In this document: in pieces, positions 43,474 through 51,693 of the stretch | Numbering within the stretch: the first letter of the stretch is position 1 | Layout: the number at the start of each line of letters is the position of its first letter | Source of the DNA: CAZCGA01 sp964498075 | GTDB lineage: Bacteria; Desulfobacterota; Binatia; HRBIN30 | Direction of reading: 5' to 3' | Assembly: GCA_964498075.1 (NCBI GenBank) | Contig: CAZCGA010000013.1 | Location: 12,633-76,632, forward strand | DNA length: 64,000 bases | The notes under the pieces: model-generated | What the model saw: the letters and a program-made list of their open reading frames with translations, nothing else | Told to the model about the DNA's origin: nothing | Databases searched by the model: none | Position numbers and translations under genes: made by a program

Positions 43474-44019
43474 CTATTCCTCCGGCACGGCGAAGATCGT
43501 CATACCGTAGCCGACGTAGCCGAGCCCTACAGCACGCTGGTAGCCGATCTCTACGCGTTGAAACCTTGGGGGAGCATCGAGGGTGAAGCTTCCCGGCGGT
43601 CCAGTTCCCGTCAGCTCGACGTCGTCACCGCTGATGGTGACTCTCGCTGTCATGGTGAGCGGCGACGCCGGGTGGAGAGTGCTGACCGATATCGTCCCGA
43701 CGTTCCCCTGACCTTGGATGAGGTACGGCCCAGCGCTGAACTCCAGGCGGGTGATGCGAAACGAGAACCGCGTGTTCGGGGAAGTCGGCTGGTTGCGGAC
43801 CACCTCGAACGTTCCTCGGAGCGTGTATACGGCGGGCGGGCGCGTCGGCGATGGACCGGAAACTCCGAATCGGCTCCCGGTCCGATCGAAAGGCTGCCTT
43901 GCCTCCAGCAATCGGTATGTGATGACGCTGGAGGAAGTCTGATTGTCGTTGCCAGATTCATCACCACCCCATGCCGCGAGGAACAGGAGCGCGAGGATCA
44001 GTTTCGGTCGAGCGTTCAT
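43474..44019 (-). CDS. secreted protein of unknown function
   Basis: The 181-residue product starts at ATG 44019, which overlaps the stop of the big propeller gene (ATGA). It opens with a signal peptide (L-I-L-A-L-L-F-L-A-A-W). The remainder is beta-rich (F-S-F-R-I-T-R-L-E-F, T-M-T-A-R-V-T-I-S-G-D-D-V-E-L-T-G-T-G). I recognise no domain. Coupled translation suggests it works with or beside the propeller protein. Confidence 0.65.
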   Translation of the reverse strand: MNARPKLILALLFLAAWGGDESGNDNQTSSSVITYRLLEARQPFDRTGSRFGVSGPSPTRPPAVYTLRGTFEVVRNQPTSPNTRFSFRITRLEFSAGPYLIQGQGNVGTISVSTLHPASPLTMTARVTISGDDVELTGTGPPGSFTLDAPPRFQRVEIGYQRAVGLGYVGYGMTIFAVPEE

Positions 44020-46862
44020 TCGCAAGGCGAACTCTCTTTGCGGCCTCTGACCCATTGGCGCACGGCGAACAGCGCGATCACAACGATTGCGACGAGGCGC
44101 GCACGAGCGCCGTGATGCGGCGTCAAGGAGCAGCCGTCGGCGGATGAGCCCGTGTCGGGTGGCATCGCCAGCGCCGTGAAGCTCGTTCCGTCGCCTCCGT
44201 TGAGCTTCAAGACAGTGAAGTCCCAGCGGCCGGGCACGTTCTCCGTGAATCCCGCGGCCACCACGTCGCCGTGCGCGTCGACGGCGACCTGGAAACCGGC
44301 ATCGGTCGGAGCGTTGGCGTCGCTGCTCATGCCGTTCACATCGCGCCGCCACTGCTCGATGCCGTCCAGCGCCGCGAGCTTGATGATGGTGAAGTCGAAA
44401 CCCGTGGGGTTGAACGTGGTGCCGGTGGCCACGGGGTCGCCCGAGGCATCCAACGCGAGGGAGACGGCGAGGTCGACATCGCCGCTGCCGTCACGCAACG
44501 CGCGCCACAGCTCGGCGCCCGACGCGCCGTCGAGCTTGACGACCGCCAGGTCGAGACTCGTGTTGGCGCTCGTGATGCCGCCAGCGGCGAGCACGTCGCC
44601 GGCGGCGTCGACGGCAACCGCGTGGGCGAGATCGAACCCGTCAGCGCTGCCCTTGAGGGTGGCGCGCCACAGCTCCGCTCCACTCTGTCCGGCGAGCTTG
44701 ATGACCGTGAAATCCGAGCCGGGCCTCGCGTTTTCGAGCGCGCCGCCGGCGATGACGTTGCCGGCGGCATCGAACGCGACGGCCAAGGCCTGATCCACAC
44801 CGGCGGGGGCCGTGCCGGCGATCTCCTGCCGCCACCGCTCGGCGCCGCTGGCGGCCGCGAGCTTGACGACGAAGAAGTCGGAGCCGCTGCCGCGATTCTC
44901 GATCGTCCCGGCGGCGACGACGTCGCCGCGCGCGTCTACGGTCACGGCGTTGGCGATATCGACACCGTTCGCCGTGCCGTTGAACAGCTGGCGCCAGATC
45001 TCGGCGCCGGTGGTGCCGGCGACCTTGATCACCGCGAAGTCGGAGTGCGTGGTCGCGTTCTCGATCTGGCCCGCCGCCACCACGTCGCGCCGCAGATCGA
45101 CGGCTACGGCATTGGCGCGCTCCAGGCCGTCGGCGGTGCCGGTGAGGGTGTACTGCCAGCGGTCGCGGCCATCGGCGCCGCCGAGCTTTGCGACGGTGAA
45201 GTCGGAGCCGGTGTCGACGTTCTGGGTGACACCCGCTGCCACAATGTCGCCCGCGGTGTCGACGGCGACGGCGCGCGCCTGATCGTTGCTGGCGATCGCC
45301 GTCCCGCTGATCTCACGCCGCCACACCACGGTTCCACTGGCGTTGCCGAGTTTCACGACGGCGAAGTCACGACTGGTGCCGGCGTTGCGGATCGAGCCGG
45401 CGCTCACCGCATCACCCTGGCGGTCGAGCGCGATAGCGACGGATTGATCGCGGCTGAGGCTGGCACTGCCGTCGATCAGCGTCCGCCACAGCTCGGTTCC
45501 GTTTGTGCCGTCGAGCTTGGCGACCGTGAAGTCGCCGGGGCCCGAACCGATGTTCGCGGTGACGCCGGCGGCGGCGATGTCGCCGGTCGAGCTGAGCGCC
45601 AGCGCGATGGCCGAGTCGCGGCCGGGGGCGCTGCCCTCGATCATTTGGCACCAGACCTCCTGGCCCGTCGTGGCGGCGAGCTTGGTGACGGTGAAGTGGA
45701 GCGCCGTTCCTCCGGAGGGTGCGATCCGGCTGGTGGGAATGGTCCCGGCAGCCACGATGTCGCCTTCACCGTCTATGCTCACGGAGGAAGCGCTGAACGC
45801 CAAGTCGGTGCAGCGTCCGGTTCCGCGCCACAGCTCCTCACCCGTGGCGCCGGAGAGCTTCACGACGGCATCCTGTTGCGTCTCCGAAGTCGGGATGCCG
45901 CCCACGGCCAGCACGTCCCCGGCCGAATCCACCGTCACAGCGCTCGCGGTTGCAGAATCTGCGGCGCCGATCTCCTGCTGCCACAACTCTGCACCGCTGG
46001 CACCCGCGAACTTGGCAACGAAGAAGCCGCTACTTCCAGTAGCCACAATATCGCCTGCTCGGTCGACGACCAGACTGCTGAAGCCGAGCTCACGGGCGAT
46101 CGTTGCACGCCAGATTTCCCTGCCGTCGAAGCCGGCGAGCTTGACGACCGCGAAGTCTGCACCACGAAACTGGCTGTTCACTAGGTAGCCTCCGGCGACG
46201 ATGTCGCCAGTTCCATCCCAGGCAAGGGCAACCGCACCCGAACCAAGGCCCCCTACCATACCGCGAACGACTCGGCGCCAGAGTTCGGCGCCGGTTTCGC
46301 CGGAGAACTTGAGCACGGTGAAATCACTGTCACCGGTCTCGCTGTTCGAGGTCCCCCCTGCCGCGACCACGTCACCGGCCGCATCGATCACGAGTCCACG
46401 CGCCTCATCGGAGGATTCGCTACCACGGCCGCTGATCACTTGGCGCCACAGCTCGCTGCCATCGCTCCGCGATAGCTTGACGACGATGAAATCCCGAAAC
46501 GTCTCTCGGTTCTCGACCGCGCCCGCGGCGACAACATCGCCCGCGGCGTCGACCGCAAGAGCGTCAGCAACATCGACATCTCTGCTTGCTGTACCCTTGA
46601 TGATGCGGCGCCAGAGTTGAGCACCCGACGCAGCAGAGAGCTTCACCACAGTAAACTCGCGAAGCAGCGGCGCTACGTTCTCGGTTCTGCCGAGGGCCAC
46701 GATGTCGCCGGCTGAATCAACCACAACTGACCGGGCACGGTCGTTACTGTCCGTGGCCGTGCCCCGGAGATCAGTCTCCCACACCAGTGTTCGATTCGAC
46801 CACACGCCGGCGATCATCCCTCCCGCTAGTAGTACCAGCACCGTTGTCGTTAGTCGGAGCAT
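44016..46862 (-). CDS. secreted repeat propeller protein with MYXO-CTERM-like anchor
   Basis: The 948-residue protein has an N-terminal signal peptide and about 15 copies of a ~55-residue blade unit of the type G-A-E-L-W-R followed by A-V-D-A-A-G-D-V-V-A-A-G and D-F-T-V-(V/I)-K-L. These are PQQ/SBBP-like beta-propeller repeats, enough for two to three propellers. The C-terminus has D-G-C-S-L-T-P, a transmembrane helix (L-V-A-I-V-V-I-A-L-F-A-V) and a basic tail (R-G-R-K), a MYXO-CTERM-like sorting signal. Surface display is likely; no catalytic site was identified. Confidence 0.8.
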   Translation of the reverse strand: MLRLTTTVLVLLAGGMIAGVWSNRTLVWETDLRGTATDSNDRARSVVVDSAGDIVALGRTENVAPLLREFTVVKLSAASGAQLWRRIIKGTASRDVDVADALAVDAAGDVVAAGAVENRETFRDFIVVKLSRSDGSELWRQVISGRGSESSDEARGLVIDAAGDVVAAGGTSNSETGDSDFTVLKFSGETGAELWRRVVRGMVGGLGSGAVALAWDGTGDIVAGGYLVNSQFRGADFAVVKLAGFDGREIWRATIARELGFSSLVVDRAGDIVATGSSGFFVAKFAGASGAELWQQEIGAADSATASAVTVDSAGDVLAVGGIPTSETQQDAVVKLSGATGEELWRGTGRCTDLAFSASSVSIDGEGDIVAAGTIPTSRIAPSGGTALHFTVTKLAATTGQEVWCQMIEGSAPGRDSAIALALSSTGDIAAAGVTANIGSGPGDFTVAKLDGTNGTELWRTLIDGSASLSRDQSVAIALDRQGDAVSAGSIRNAGTSRDFAVVKLGNASGTVVWRREISGTAIASNDQARAVAVDTAGDIVAAGVTQNVDTGSDFTVAKLGGADGRDRWQYTLTGTADGLERANAVAVDLRRDVVAAGQIENATTHSDFAVIKVAGTTGAEIWRQLFNGTANGVDIANAVTVDARGDVVAAGTIENRGSGSDFFVVKLAAASGAERWRQEIAGTAPAGVDQALAVAFDAAGNVIAGGALENARPGSDFTVIKLAGQSGAELWRATLKGSADGFDLAHAVAVDAAGDVLAAGGITSANTSLDLAVVKLDGASGAELWRALRDGSGDVDLAVSLALDASGDPVATGTTFNPTGFDFTIIKLAALDGIEQWRRDVNGMSSDANAPTDAGFQVAVDAHGDVVAAGFTENVPGRWDFTVLKLNGGDGTSFTALAMPPDTGSSADGCSLTPHHGARARLVAIVVIALFAVRQWVRGRKESSPCE

Positions 46863-46928
46863 CGACGCTCTCTGCAGCGCAAGAGCCGGTGCGCAGCTTC
46901 CAGCGCTAGCTCCTGCGGTTCCCAGCCT

Positions 46929-47716
46929 TCAGCACCCCGGCGCTGAGCGAACGTCCGGGTCAGGTTGCCCTCCCGTGAGTTGCCGCGTGTCGCCCCACGC
47001 CGCTGTGAAATTGACGTGCGTAGGGTTGGTGGCAACCAGACCGATGTAATCGCCGAAGTAGCAGTTGCCGAACACCTGGTCGAAATATGGATTGAGGTTG
47101 GGCAAGGGGTTGGGTGCATCGACATCGGTCCATTGCTCGTTTCCCTGCCACGTGACCCCGCCGTCGAACGAGCTGTTCCCGTACACGTCATACTTCAGGT
47201 TCATTGCCGTGTCTCGGCGCCGGTCATACCACACCGACTTGATCTCGGTCATGGGCGGACTTGACTCCACCACGATGGTTGCGATGCGCGGCTGGAACTG
47301 ATCCGTCGCCACGACATCGTTCAGTACGATCACCGGGTTCGAGGTAAAGCTGAGAACGCTTCCACTGACTGTCCCGCGACGGAACTTGACGTCGCTGTTG
47401 TTGCTCCCCGCGGGGTCGAAGTCATTCCAGACTGCATACACCTTGGTCGCGTCCATCGGGTCCGTCGCCAGGTTGGCGAAGGTCGCTTCCCGAATGTTGC
47501 CGTTCAATACCTCGGTACCAGGGTCTCCGGAGTAGCAGGTCGCGCGACCTGTCGGGAGCCTTGCGGTGCCGATATCCACTTCAATGCAATCAATCGTATT
47601 TTCATCGCGTCACCTCGTTCCAGTTGCGAATAGGAGAGCCATACCTCTGTGCCGCCGGCTGCGGCGCGGGCGGTGCCCGGCATCGCCGTACGCGGTCCGA
47701 CAACGCTGCCGGTGTG
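46929..47716 (-). pseudogene. C-terminal part of a BNR/sialidase-like secreted protein, frameshifted
   Basis: The 3' part (about 216 codons from GTG 47579) reads K-V-Y-A-V-W-N-D-F-D-P, S-V-W-Y-D-R-R-R-D-T and W-G-D-T-R-Q-L, with sialidase-like Asp boxes (S-S-F-D-G-G-V-T-W). Upstream, the matching continuation G-G-T-E-V-W-L-S-Y-S-Q-L is in another frame, joined at about 47600 where a stop interrupts. The N-terminal propeller blades are missing. The gene ends between the propeller gene and Lgt and is probably inactive. Confidence 0.65.
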
Positions 47717-47720
47717 AGCT

Positions 47721-48572
47721 TCACGACGAAACCCCAGCGCGTAAGGAACGTCGCCCTCCCGACGCTTCACCGCGAACCTTCGGCGCGCCGCGCTGATTCC
47801 CGGGTTCCTGTGACGCAAGTGTGCGCCCCACCAACGTCCCGGCTGCAACCGCGGCCGCTACCGGCACGAGCCAACTGTTGAGAGTCAGACGATTCTGCCG
47901 CAAGAGCTCCAAAGCTGCTGTGCTAGCGAAGAACAGGGCATAGAACAGCAGCTGCGTATGACCTGGCGCCGCGTCGCGGCCGCGGTGACGGACGAGAATG
48001 AGCAGGATCAAGACCGCGGCACCGACGAAGTAGAGTTGCAATGGGTGGACAGGCAGCGACGCTTGCGCCGTTTCGGGTATCCAGCGTTGTGTGCGGTGAT
48101 ACCAGAAGACCCAGCTCCCGCGCGGGAAGGTTACTGCCCAGGGCAGGCCCGAGACCTTCCCGAAGCAGCAGCCATTCAGGAAGCATCCCAAGCGGATGAA
48201 AACGAGTGCAAGCGCCGCCAGCGGGATCATCACATCCCCGAAGCGCCGCCACGGCAACCGCAAGACGCGGCAGACGACCGGCATCGCCGCAGCCAACGCC
48301 AATATGCCGCCGGGGATGCGAAAGCCATGGAGTGCACCGCGGACCTGCTCGGGTACGTAGTCGTCGAATGGGAAGAACCGCGCCTCAGCGAGGTAGAGCA
48401 GCTTCGAGCCGCCGAGAATGCTCAACGCCAACAACGCCAACGCGATCGCCGAAGGGGCCGGAGGGAAGCCCGCACGCGCGGCGACGCCCGTCCCCGCGCC
48501 GATCCCGACACCGGCGGCGCAAAGCCACATGACGAAGTAGAGAGGAATCGAGTCGAAGAGCAAGGGATGCAT
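47721..48572 (-). CDS. prolipoprotein diacylglyceryl transferase (Lgt) family
   Basis: The 283-residue protein has seven or so membrane helices and the Lgt signatures R-L-G-C-F-L-N-G-C-C-F-G and H-P-L-Q-L-Y, plus the I-P-G-G-I-L-A loop. Lgt moves diacylglycerol from phosphatidylglycerol to the lipobox cysteine of lipoproteins. The normal G-R-x-x-N-F motif was not seen clearly and the C-terminal tail of about 30 residues is atypical, so it may be a paralogue rather than the housekeeping Lgt. Its 3' end abuts the sialidase-like relic. Confidence 0.75.
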   Translation of the reverse strand: MHPLLFDSIPLYFVMWLCAAGVGIGAGTGVAARAGFPPAPSAIALALLALSILGGSKLLYLAEARFFPFDDYVPEQVRGALHGFRIPGGILALAAAMPVVCRVLRLPWRRFGDVMIPLAALALVFIRLGCFLNGCCFGKVSGLPWAVTFPRGSWVFWYHRTQRWIPETAQASLPVHPLQLYFVGAAVLILLILVRHRGRDAAPGHTQLLFYALFFASTAALELLRQNRLTLNSWLVPVAAAVAAGTLVGRTLASQEPGNQRGAPKVRGEASGGRRSLRAGVSS

Positions 48573-48759
48573 TGAGCTTCCTCTTCGCGTGAAAGGTAAC
48601 TGATGCTATCTCCCCCCTTCAGGTAATTGTCAATTGTCGTGGCCATGAAATTGCCTTTCGCGAATCGAACGGGAAAGCAAGTATAGCGACTCACTGCGAC
48701 TCTACCGCGCCGCACGGCTCAGGCTATGAGGCGCTGGCCCAGCGACAACATCCACGTGT

Positions 48760-49659
48760 TCATCCGTCGCGAGTCACTCCCCGAATCGCCTCCGCGAGGC
48801 GTACGGCGTCGACGGTCGCGGCGACGTCGTGCGTGCGGATCAGCGCCGCACCGTTGTAGACGGCGATCGCGGTTGCGCTGAGTGAGCCGGGCAGCCGGTC
48901 GGCGGCGTCCTTGCGGCCCGTGAGCTTGCCGATGAAGGACTTACGCGAGATGCCGACTAGCAGCGGCCGGCCGAGCCGGCGAAACCGGTGCAGCTGATCT
49001 AGCACCAGACAGTCGAGCTCATCCCACGGCAGCGCGGCGCGGCGGAAGAAGCCGATGCCGGGATCGAGAACGGTGCGCTCGCGTGCAATCTGCGCCCGTC
49101 GTGTGCGCACCAAACACTGCCGCAACAACGACAGCAGCATCACGATCGGTGGCTGCAGGTTCGGTCCCCGCTCGCACGCCATGAGGATCACGCCGCCAGC
49201 GTCGCGTGCGACCTCGCCCATGTGAGGATCGTGACTCAGGCCACTGACGTCGTTGATGATCGCCGCGCCGGCTTGCAGGGCCGCGGCCGCGACCCGACTG
49301 CGCTGCGTGTCGGCGGAGATCGGCACGCTCGCCACCTGACGCACGGCACGTACCGCCGCCATCATCCGCCGAACTTCCTCGTCTTCGCTGATCGCTCCCT
49401 TCAGGTACGGCGCCGTCGACATGGCGCCGACGTCGAGGATGTCGGCACCCTCTTCGACCATCCGCACCGCAAGCCGCTGCAGCGCCCGACGGCCCGTCGC
49501 TACAGAACCTCTGTAAAAGGACTCCGGGCTGACGTTGATGGCGCCGACAATGCGCACCGGAAAGCCGTCGCCGACCTCGACCCCGGCCAGATTGGCGTGG
49601 AGACTGCGAGGAGATCTCGGTGTTTGCGACATTCCACACGCACGCGACAGCGGTTTCAT
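48760..49659 (-). CDS. dihydropteroate synthase-like protein
   Basis: The 299-residue TIM-barrel protein has G-A-I-N-V-S-P-E-S-F-Y (the N-x-x-x-x-S-F motif), G-A-D-I-L-D-V-G-A-M-S-T-A-P-Y, I-N-D-V-S-G-L, D-P-G-I-G-F and a G-I-S-R-K-S-F-I motif. Canonical FolP has D-(I/V)-G-G-E-S-T-R-P-G, so G-A-M-S-T-A-P-Y is unusual, similar to archaeal or other non-canonical DHPS relatives. It may still make dihydropteroate or act on a related pterin. There are no folate neighbours. Confidence 0.78.
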   Translation of the reverse strand: MKPLSRACGMSQTPRSPRSLHANLAGVEVGDGFPVRIVGAINVSPESFYRGSVATGRRALQRLAVRMVEEGADILDVGAMSTAPYLKGAISEDEEVRRMMAAVRAVRQVASVPISADTQRSRVAAAALQAGAAIINDVSGLSHDPHMGEVARDAGGVILMACERGPNLQPPIVMLLSLLRQCLVRTRRAQIARERTVLDPGIGFFRRAALPWDELDCLVLDQLHRFRRLGRPLLVGISRKSFIGKLTGRKDAADRLPGSLSATAIAVYNGAALIRTHDVAATVDAVRLAEAIRGVTRDG

Positions 49660-49705
49660 GATCGCGAGCCGGTTGGCGAGCCTTGCGCAGCGCGCACCGC
49701 ACGCG

Positions 49706-49833
49706 CCGCCGGGGAATGGAATTCCCCGGCTACGTCATGCCGAAGTCGTCTGGAAGACGACTCTAGCTCGACCTGCAGTCGTCTTCAGACGACTTCTTTC
49801 CAGCCGTAGCCGGAGAATTCGATTCCCCGGCGG
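49706..49833. repeat. 128-bp imperfect palindromic element
   Basis: The left arm begins CCGCCGGGGAATGGAATTCC and runs through GAAGTCGTCTGGAAGACGACT. The right arm is its near inverted copy (AGTCGTCTTCAGACGACTTC ... GATTCCCCGGCGG). Arms are about 55 bases with a short centre and can fold into a long hairpin. It fills the space between the DHPS gene and the crotonase gene and looks like a MITE without coding capacity; only one copy is in this window. Confidence 0.8.
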
Positions 49834-49905
49834 TGCCACCACCTCCGACCAGTGCCTCATGCACAATGACTCAATGACCCATTGGCTCTCAATGGCTCAA
49901 CTCCC

Positions 49906-50685
49906 TCACTTCCCCTTCCACTCCGGCTTGCGCTTCTGCGCGAAGGCCATGACCCCTTCCGTCATGTCCTCGGAGCCGAACAGCGCGCCGACCAGCGGAT
50001 ACGACTTGTGCAGCGCGTCTTCGAGCGGCATGCCCTGACTGAGCATCGCGACCTGCTTGGTCGTGCGCACCGAGATCGGCGAGCACTCCAGGATCTCGTT
50101 GGCCCAGCGCTCGGCCGCGGCCGGCAGGTCCTTCAGCGGCACGACCTCGTTGACAATGCCCAGCCGATACGCCTCGTCGGCCATGATGTGCTTGCCGGTG
50201 AGCATCATGCCCATCGCCAGCTTCGGCGGGATGTGCCTGGGAAGGCGTTGCATGCCGCCGGCCAGCGCCGCCAATCCAACGCGCGGCTCGGGCAGACCGA
50301 AGCGGGCGTGATCTGCGGCGACGATGATGTCGCACGCCAGCGCGATCTCGAAGCCACCACCGAGCGCAAAGCCGTTCACCGCCGCGATCACCGGCTTGAA
50401 CAGATCGAAGCGCGTCGTGATGCCGCCGAAACCGCCCTTCCCAAAGGTGGTCGCGCCCATGCCGTGCTGCGCCGAGTACTTCAGATCGTTGCCTGCGGAG
50501 AACGCCTTCTCTCCGGCACCGCTCAGGATCGCCACCCAACACTCGGCGTCGTCAGCGAAGTCGTCGAAGACCGACGACAGCTCTTGGTTGGCCGCCGGAT
50601 GCAGCGCATTCAGCACCTCCGGCCGGTTGATGGTGATGCGCGCAATGCGCCCTTGCTTCTCGTACTTGATGAACTCGCACCCCAT
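49906..50685 (-). CDS. enoyl-CoA hydratase family protein
   Basis: The 259-residue crotonase shows the standard features: I-T-I-N-R-P-E-V-L-N-A-L, G-A-G-E-K-A-F-S-A-G-N-D-L-K, N-G-F-A-L-G-G-G-F-E-I-A-L-A-C-D, and F-G-L-P-E-P-R-V-G-L with a Glu in the catalytic region. It most resembles fatty acid or aromatic ring enoyl-CoA hydratases. It lies 25 bases downstream of a glutathione transferase on the same strand, suggesting a two-gene operon. Confidence 0.88.
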   Translation of the reverse strand: MGCEFIKYEKQGRIARITINRPEVLNALHPAANQELSSVFDDFADDAECWVAILSGAGEKAFSAGNDLKYSAQHGMGATTFGKGGFGGITTRFDLFKPVIAAVNGFALGGGFEIALACDIIVAADHARFGLPEPRVGLAALAGGMQRLPRHIPPKLAMGMMLTGKHIMADEAYRLGIVNEVVPLKDLPAAAERWANEILECSPISVRTTKQVAMLSQGMPLEDALHKSYPLVGALFGSEDMTEGVMAFAQKRKPEWKGK

Positions 50686-50710
50686 GTCTGGCCTCCTCGC
50701 TTGACCGTGA

Positions 50711-51367
50711 CTACTGTGTGTTGATCCGCGATTGCATCTCCTTCATCGCCTCCAGCATCTCGGCGTGCACCCGCTCCACGGATGGACGTTGCCGCACCTG
50801 CTCCCACCATGCGGCGAGCTTCGGGCGGTTCTCCGTGAGCGGTGGCGCGCCGAACAGTGCCAAGGTGAACTCGGTGTACAACATCGTCGGCGCCAGCGAG
50901 CAATCCGCCAGCGTGAAGGCGCCGCCGACCGCGTAGGGGCCCGGCGACAGCATCGCTTCCAACTGATCGAGTCGCGTACCGACCTCCGCGAGCTTCGCGA
51001 CGATCAGCTGCTGATCCCGTTGCGGTGCGACGAGCTGCAAGAACAGCTCGTAGAGCGGCGGCGCCAAGTACAGGTCATGGAACCGCCCGAAGCCGCGGGC
51101 GCGGGCGCGGCCCTCCGGATCGCGCGGCAGCAGCGGCGGCGCGGAAAACTTCTCGTCCAGGTACGCGTTGATGATCTCCGACTCACCGATGATCGTACCG
51201 TCTACCTCCAGCGCCGGCGTCTTGCCGAGCGGATAGATCCGCAGGTACTCGGGCGACTTCAGGTCGCCGCCGGGAATCGGCACGATGTCGACCGGCGCGC
51301 CCTTCTCGTAGATCGCCACGCGGCACTTCGAGGCGAAATGGCTGCCGTTCTGGTTGTAGAGCTTCAT
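50711..51367 (-). CDS. glutathione S-transferase family protein
   Basis: The 218-residue protein starts at ATG 51367, preceded by GGAGG. The thioredoxin-fold N-domain reads M-K-L-Y-N-Q-N-G-S-H-F-A-S-K-C-R-V-A-I-Y-E-K-G-A and K-T-P-A-L-E-V-D-G-T-I-I-G-E-S-E-I-I, where E-S is the glutathione-binding pair. The helical C-domain holds F-T-L-A-D-C-S-L-A-P. It is a paralogue of the GST at 60.1 kb, with long identical stretches in the N-domain. Likely co-transcribed with the enoyl-CoA hydratase. Confidence 0.88.
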   Translation of the reverse strand: MKLYNQNGSHFASKCRVAIYEKGAPVDIVPIPGGDLKSPEYLRIYPLGKTPALEVDGTIIGESEIINAYLDEKFSAPPLLPRDPEGRARARGFGRFHDLYLAPPLYELFLQLVAPQRDQQLIVAKLAEVGTRLDQLEAMLSPGPYAVGGAFTLADCSLAPTMLYTEFTLALFGAPPLTENRPKLAAWWEQVRQRPSVERVHAEMLEAMKEMQSRINTQ

Positions 51368-51445
51368 CGGCCGGCCTCCGTGGCGCAACTATCAGTGAGC
51401 ATCAGGGCTAGTGCAAGTGCGGCGCCGCAAGGCCGGAGCGAAGGC

Positions 51446-51527
51446 GTGCTTCGAGAACCTCAGCACGAGCGGTGTCAGGTGCATTTCATTCAAAATGAAG
51501 GAATCTCCCGCTCACCCTGAGATTCGG
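51446..51527. repeat. degenerate core of the 131-bp MITE
   Basis: Contains GTGCTTCGAGAACCTCAGCA, ATTTCATTCAAAATGAAGGA and CCGCTCACCCTGAG, close to the middle of the full copies. The terminal inverted repeats are missing. An old, decayed relative of the element found at 19.5, 60.9 and 63.9 kb. Confidence 0.7.
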
Positions 51528-51554
51528 ACCAGCGCTGTGGCGCTGGTCTGTTGG

Positions 51555-51673
51555 GCCAATGAACCCCCTCCTTACCAAGGAGGGGGCCAGGGGGAGGTTG
51601 CTGACGCGCCGTTGCAAAACCTCCCCTGACCCCTCCTTGGTAAGGAGGGGAACCCTCGACGAACGGTTCATTG
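51555..51673. repeat. pair of CCCTCCTT/AAGGAGGG palindromes in an inverted arrangement
   Basis: GCCAATGAACCCCCTCCTTA at the left and TAAGGAGGGGAACC...GTTCATTGG at the right are inverted copies, with the two CCCTCCTT...AAGGAGGG palindromes between. The same palindrome was the target of MITE copy A at 19.5 kb. A REP-like intergenic element. Confidence 0.75.
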
Positions 51674-51693
51674 GTAGGCTCTCGAAGGGTGTT

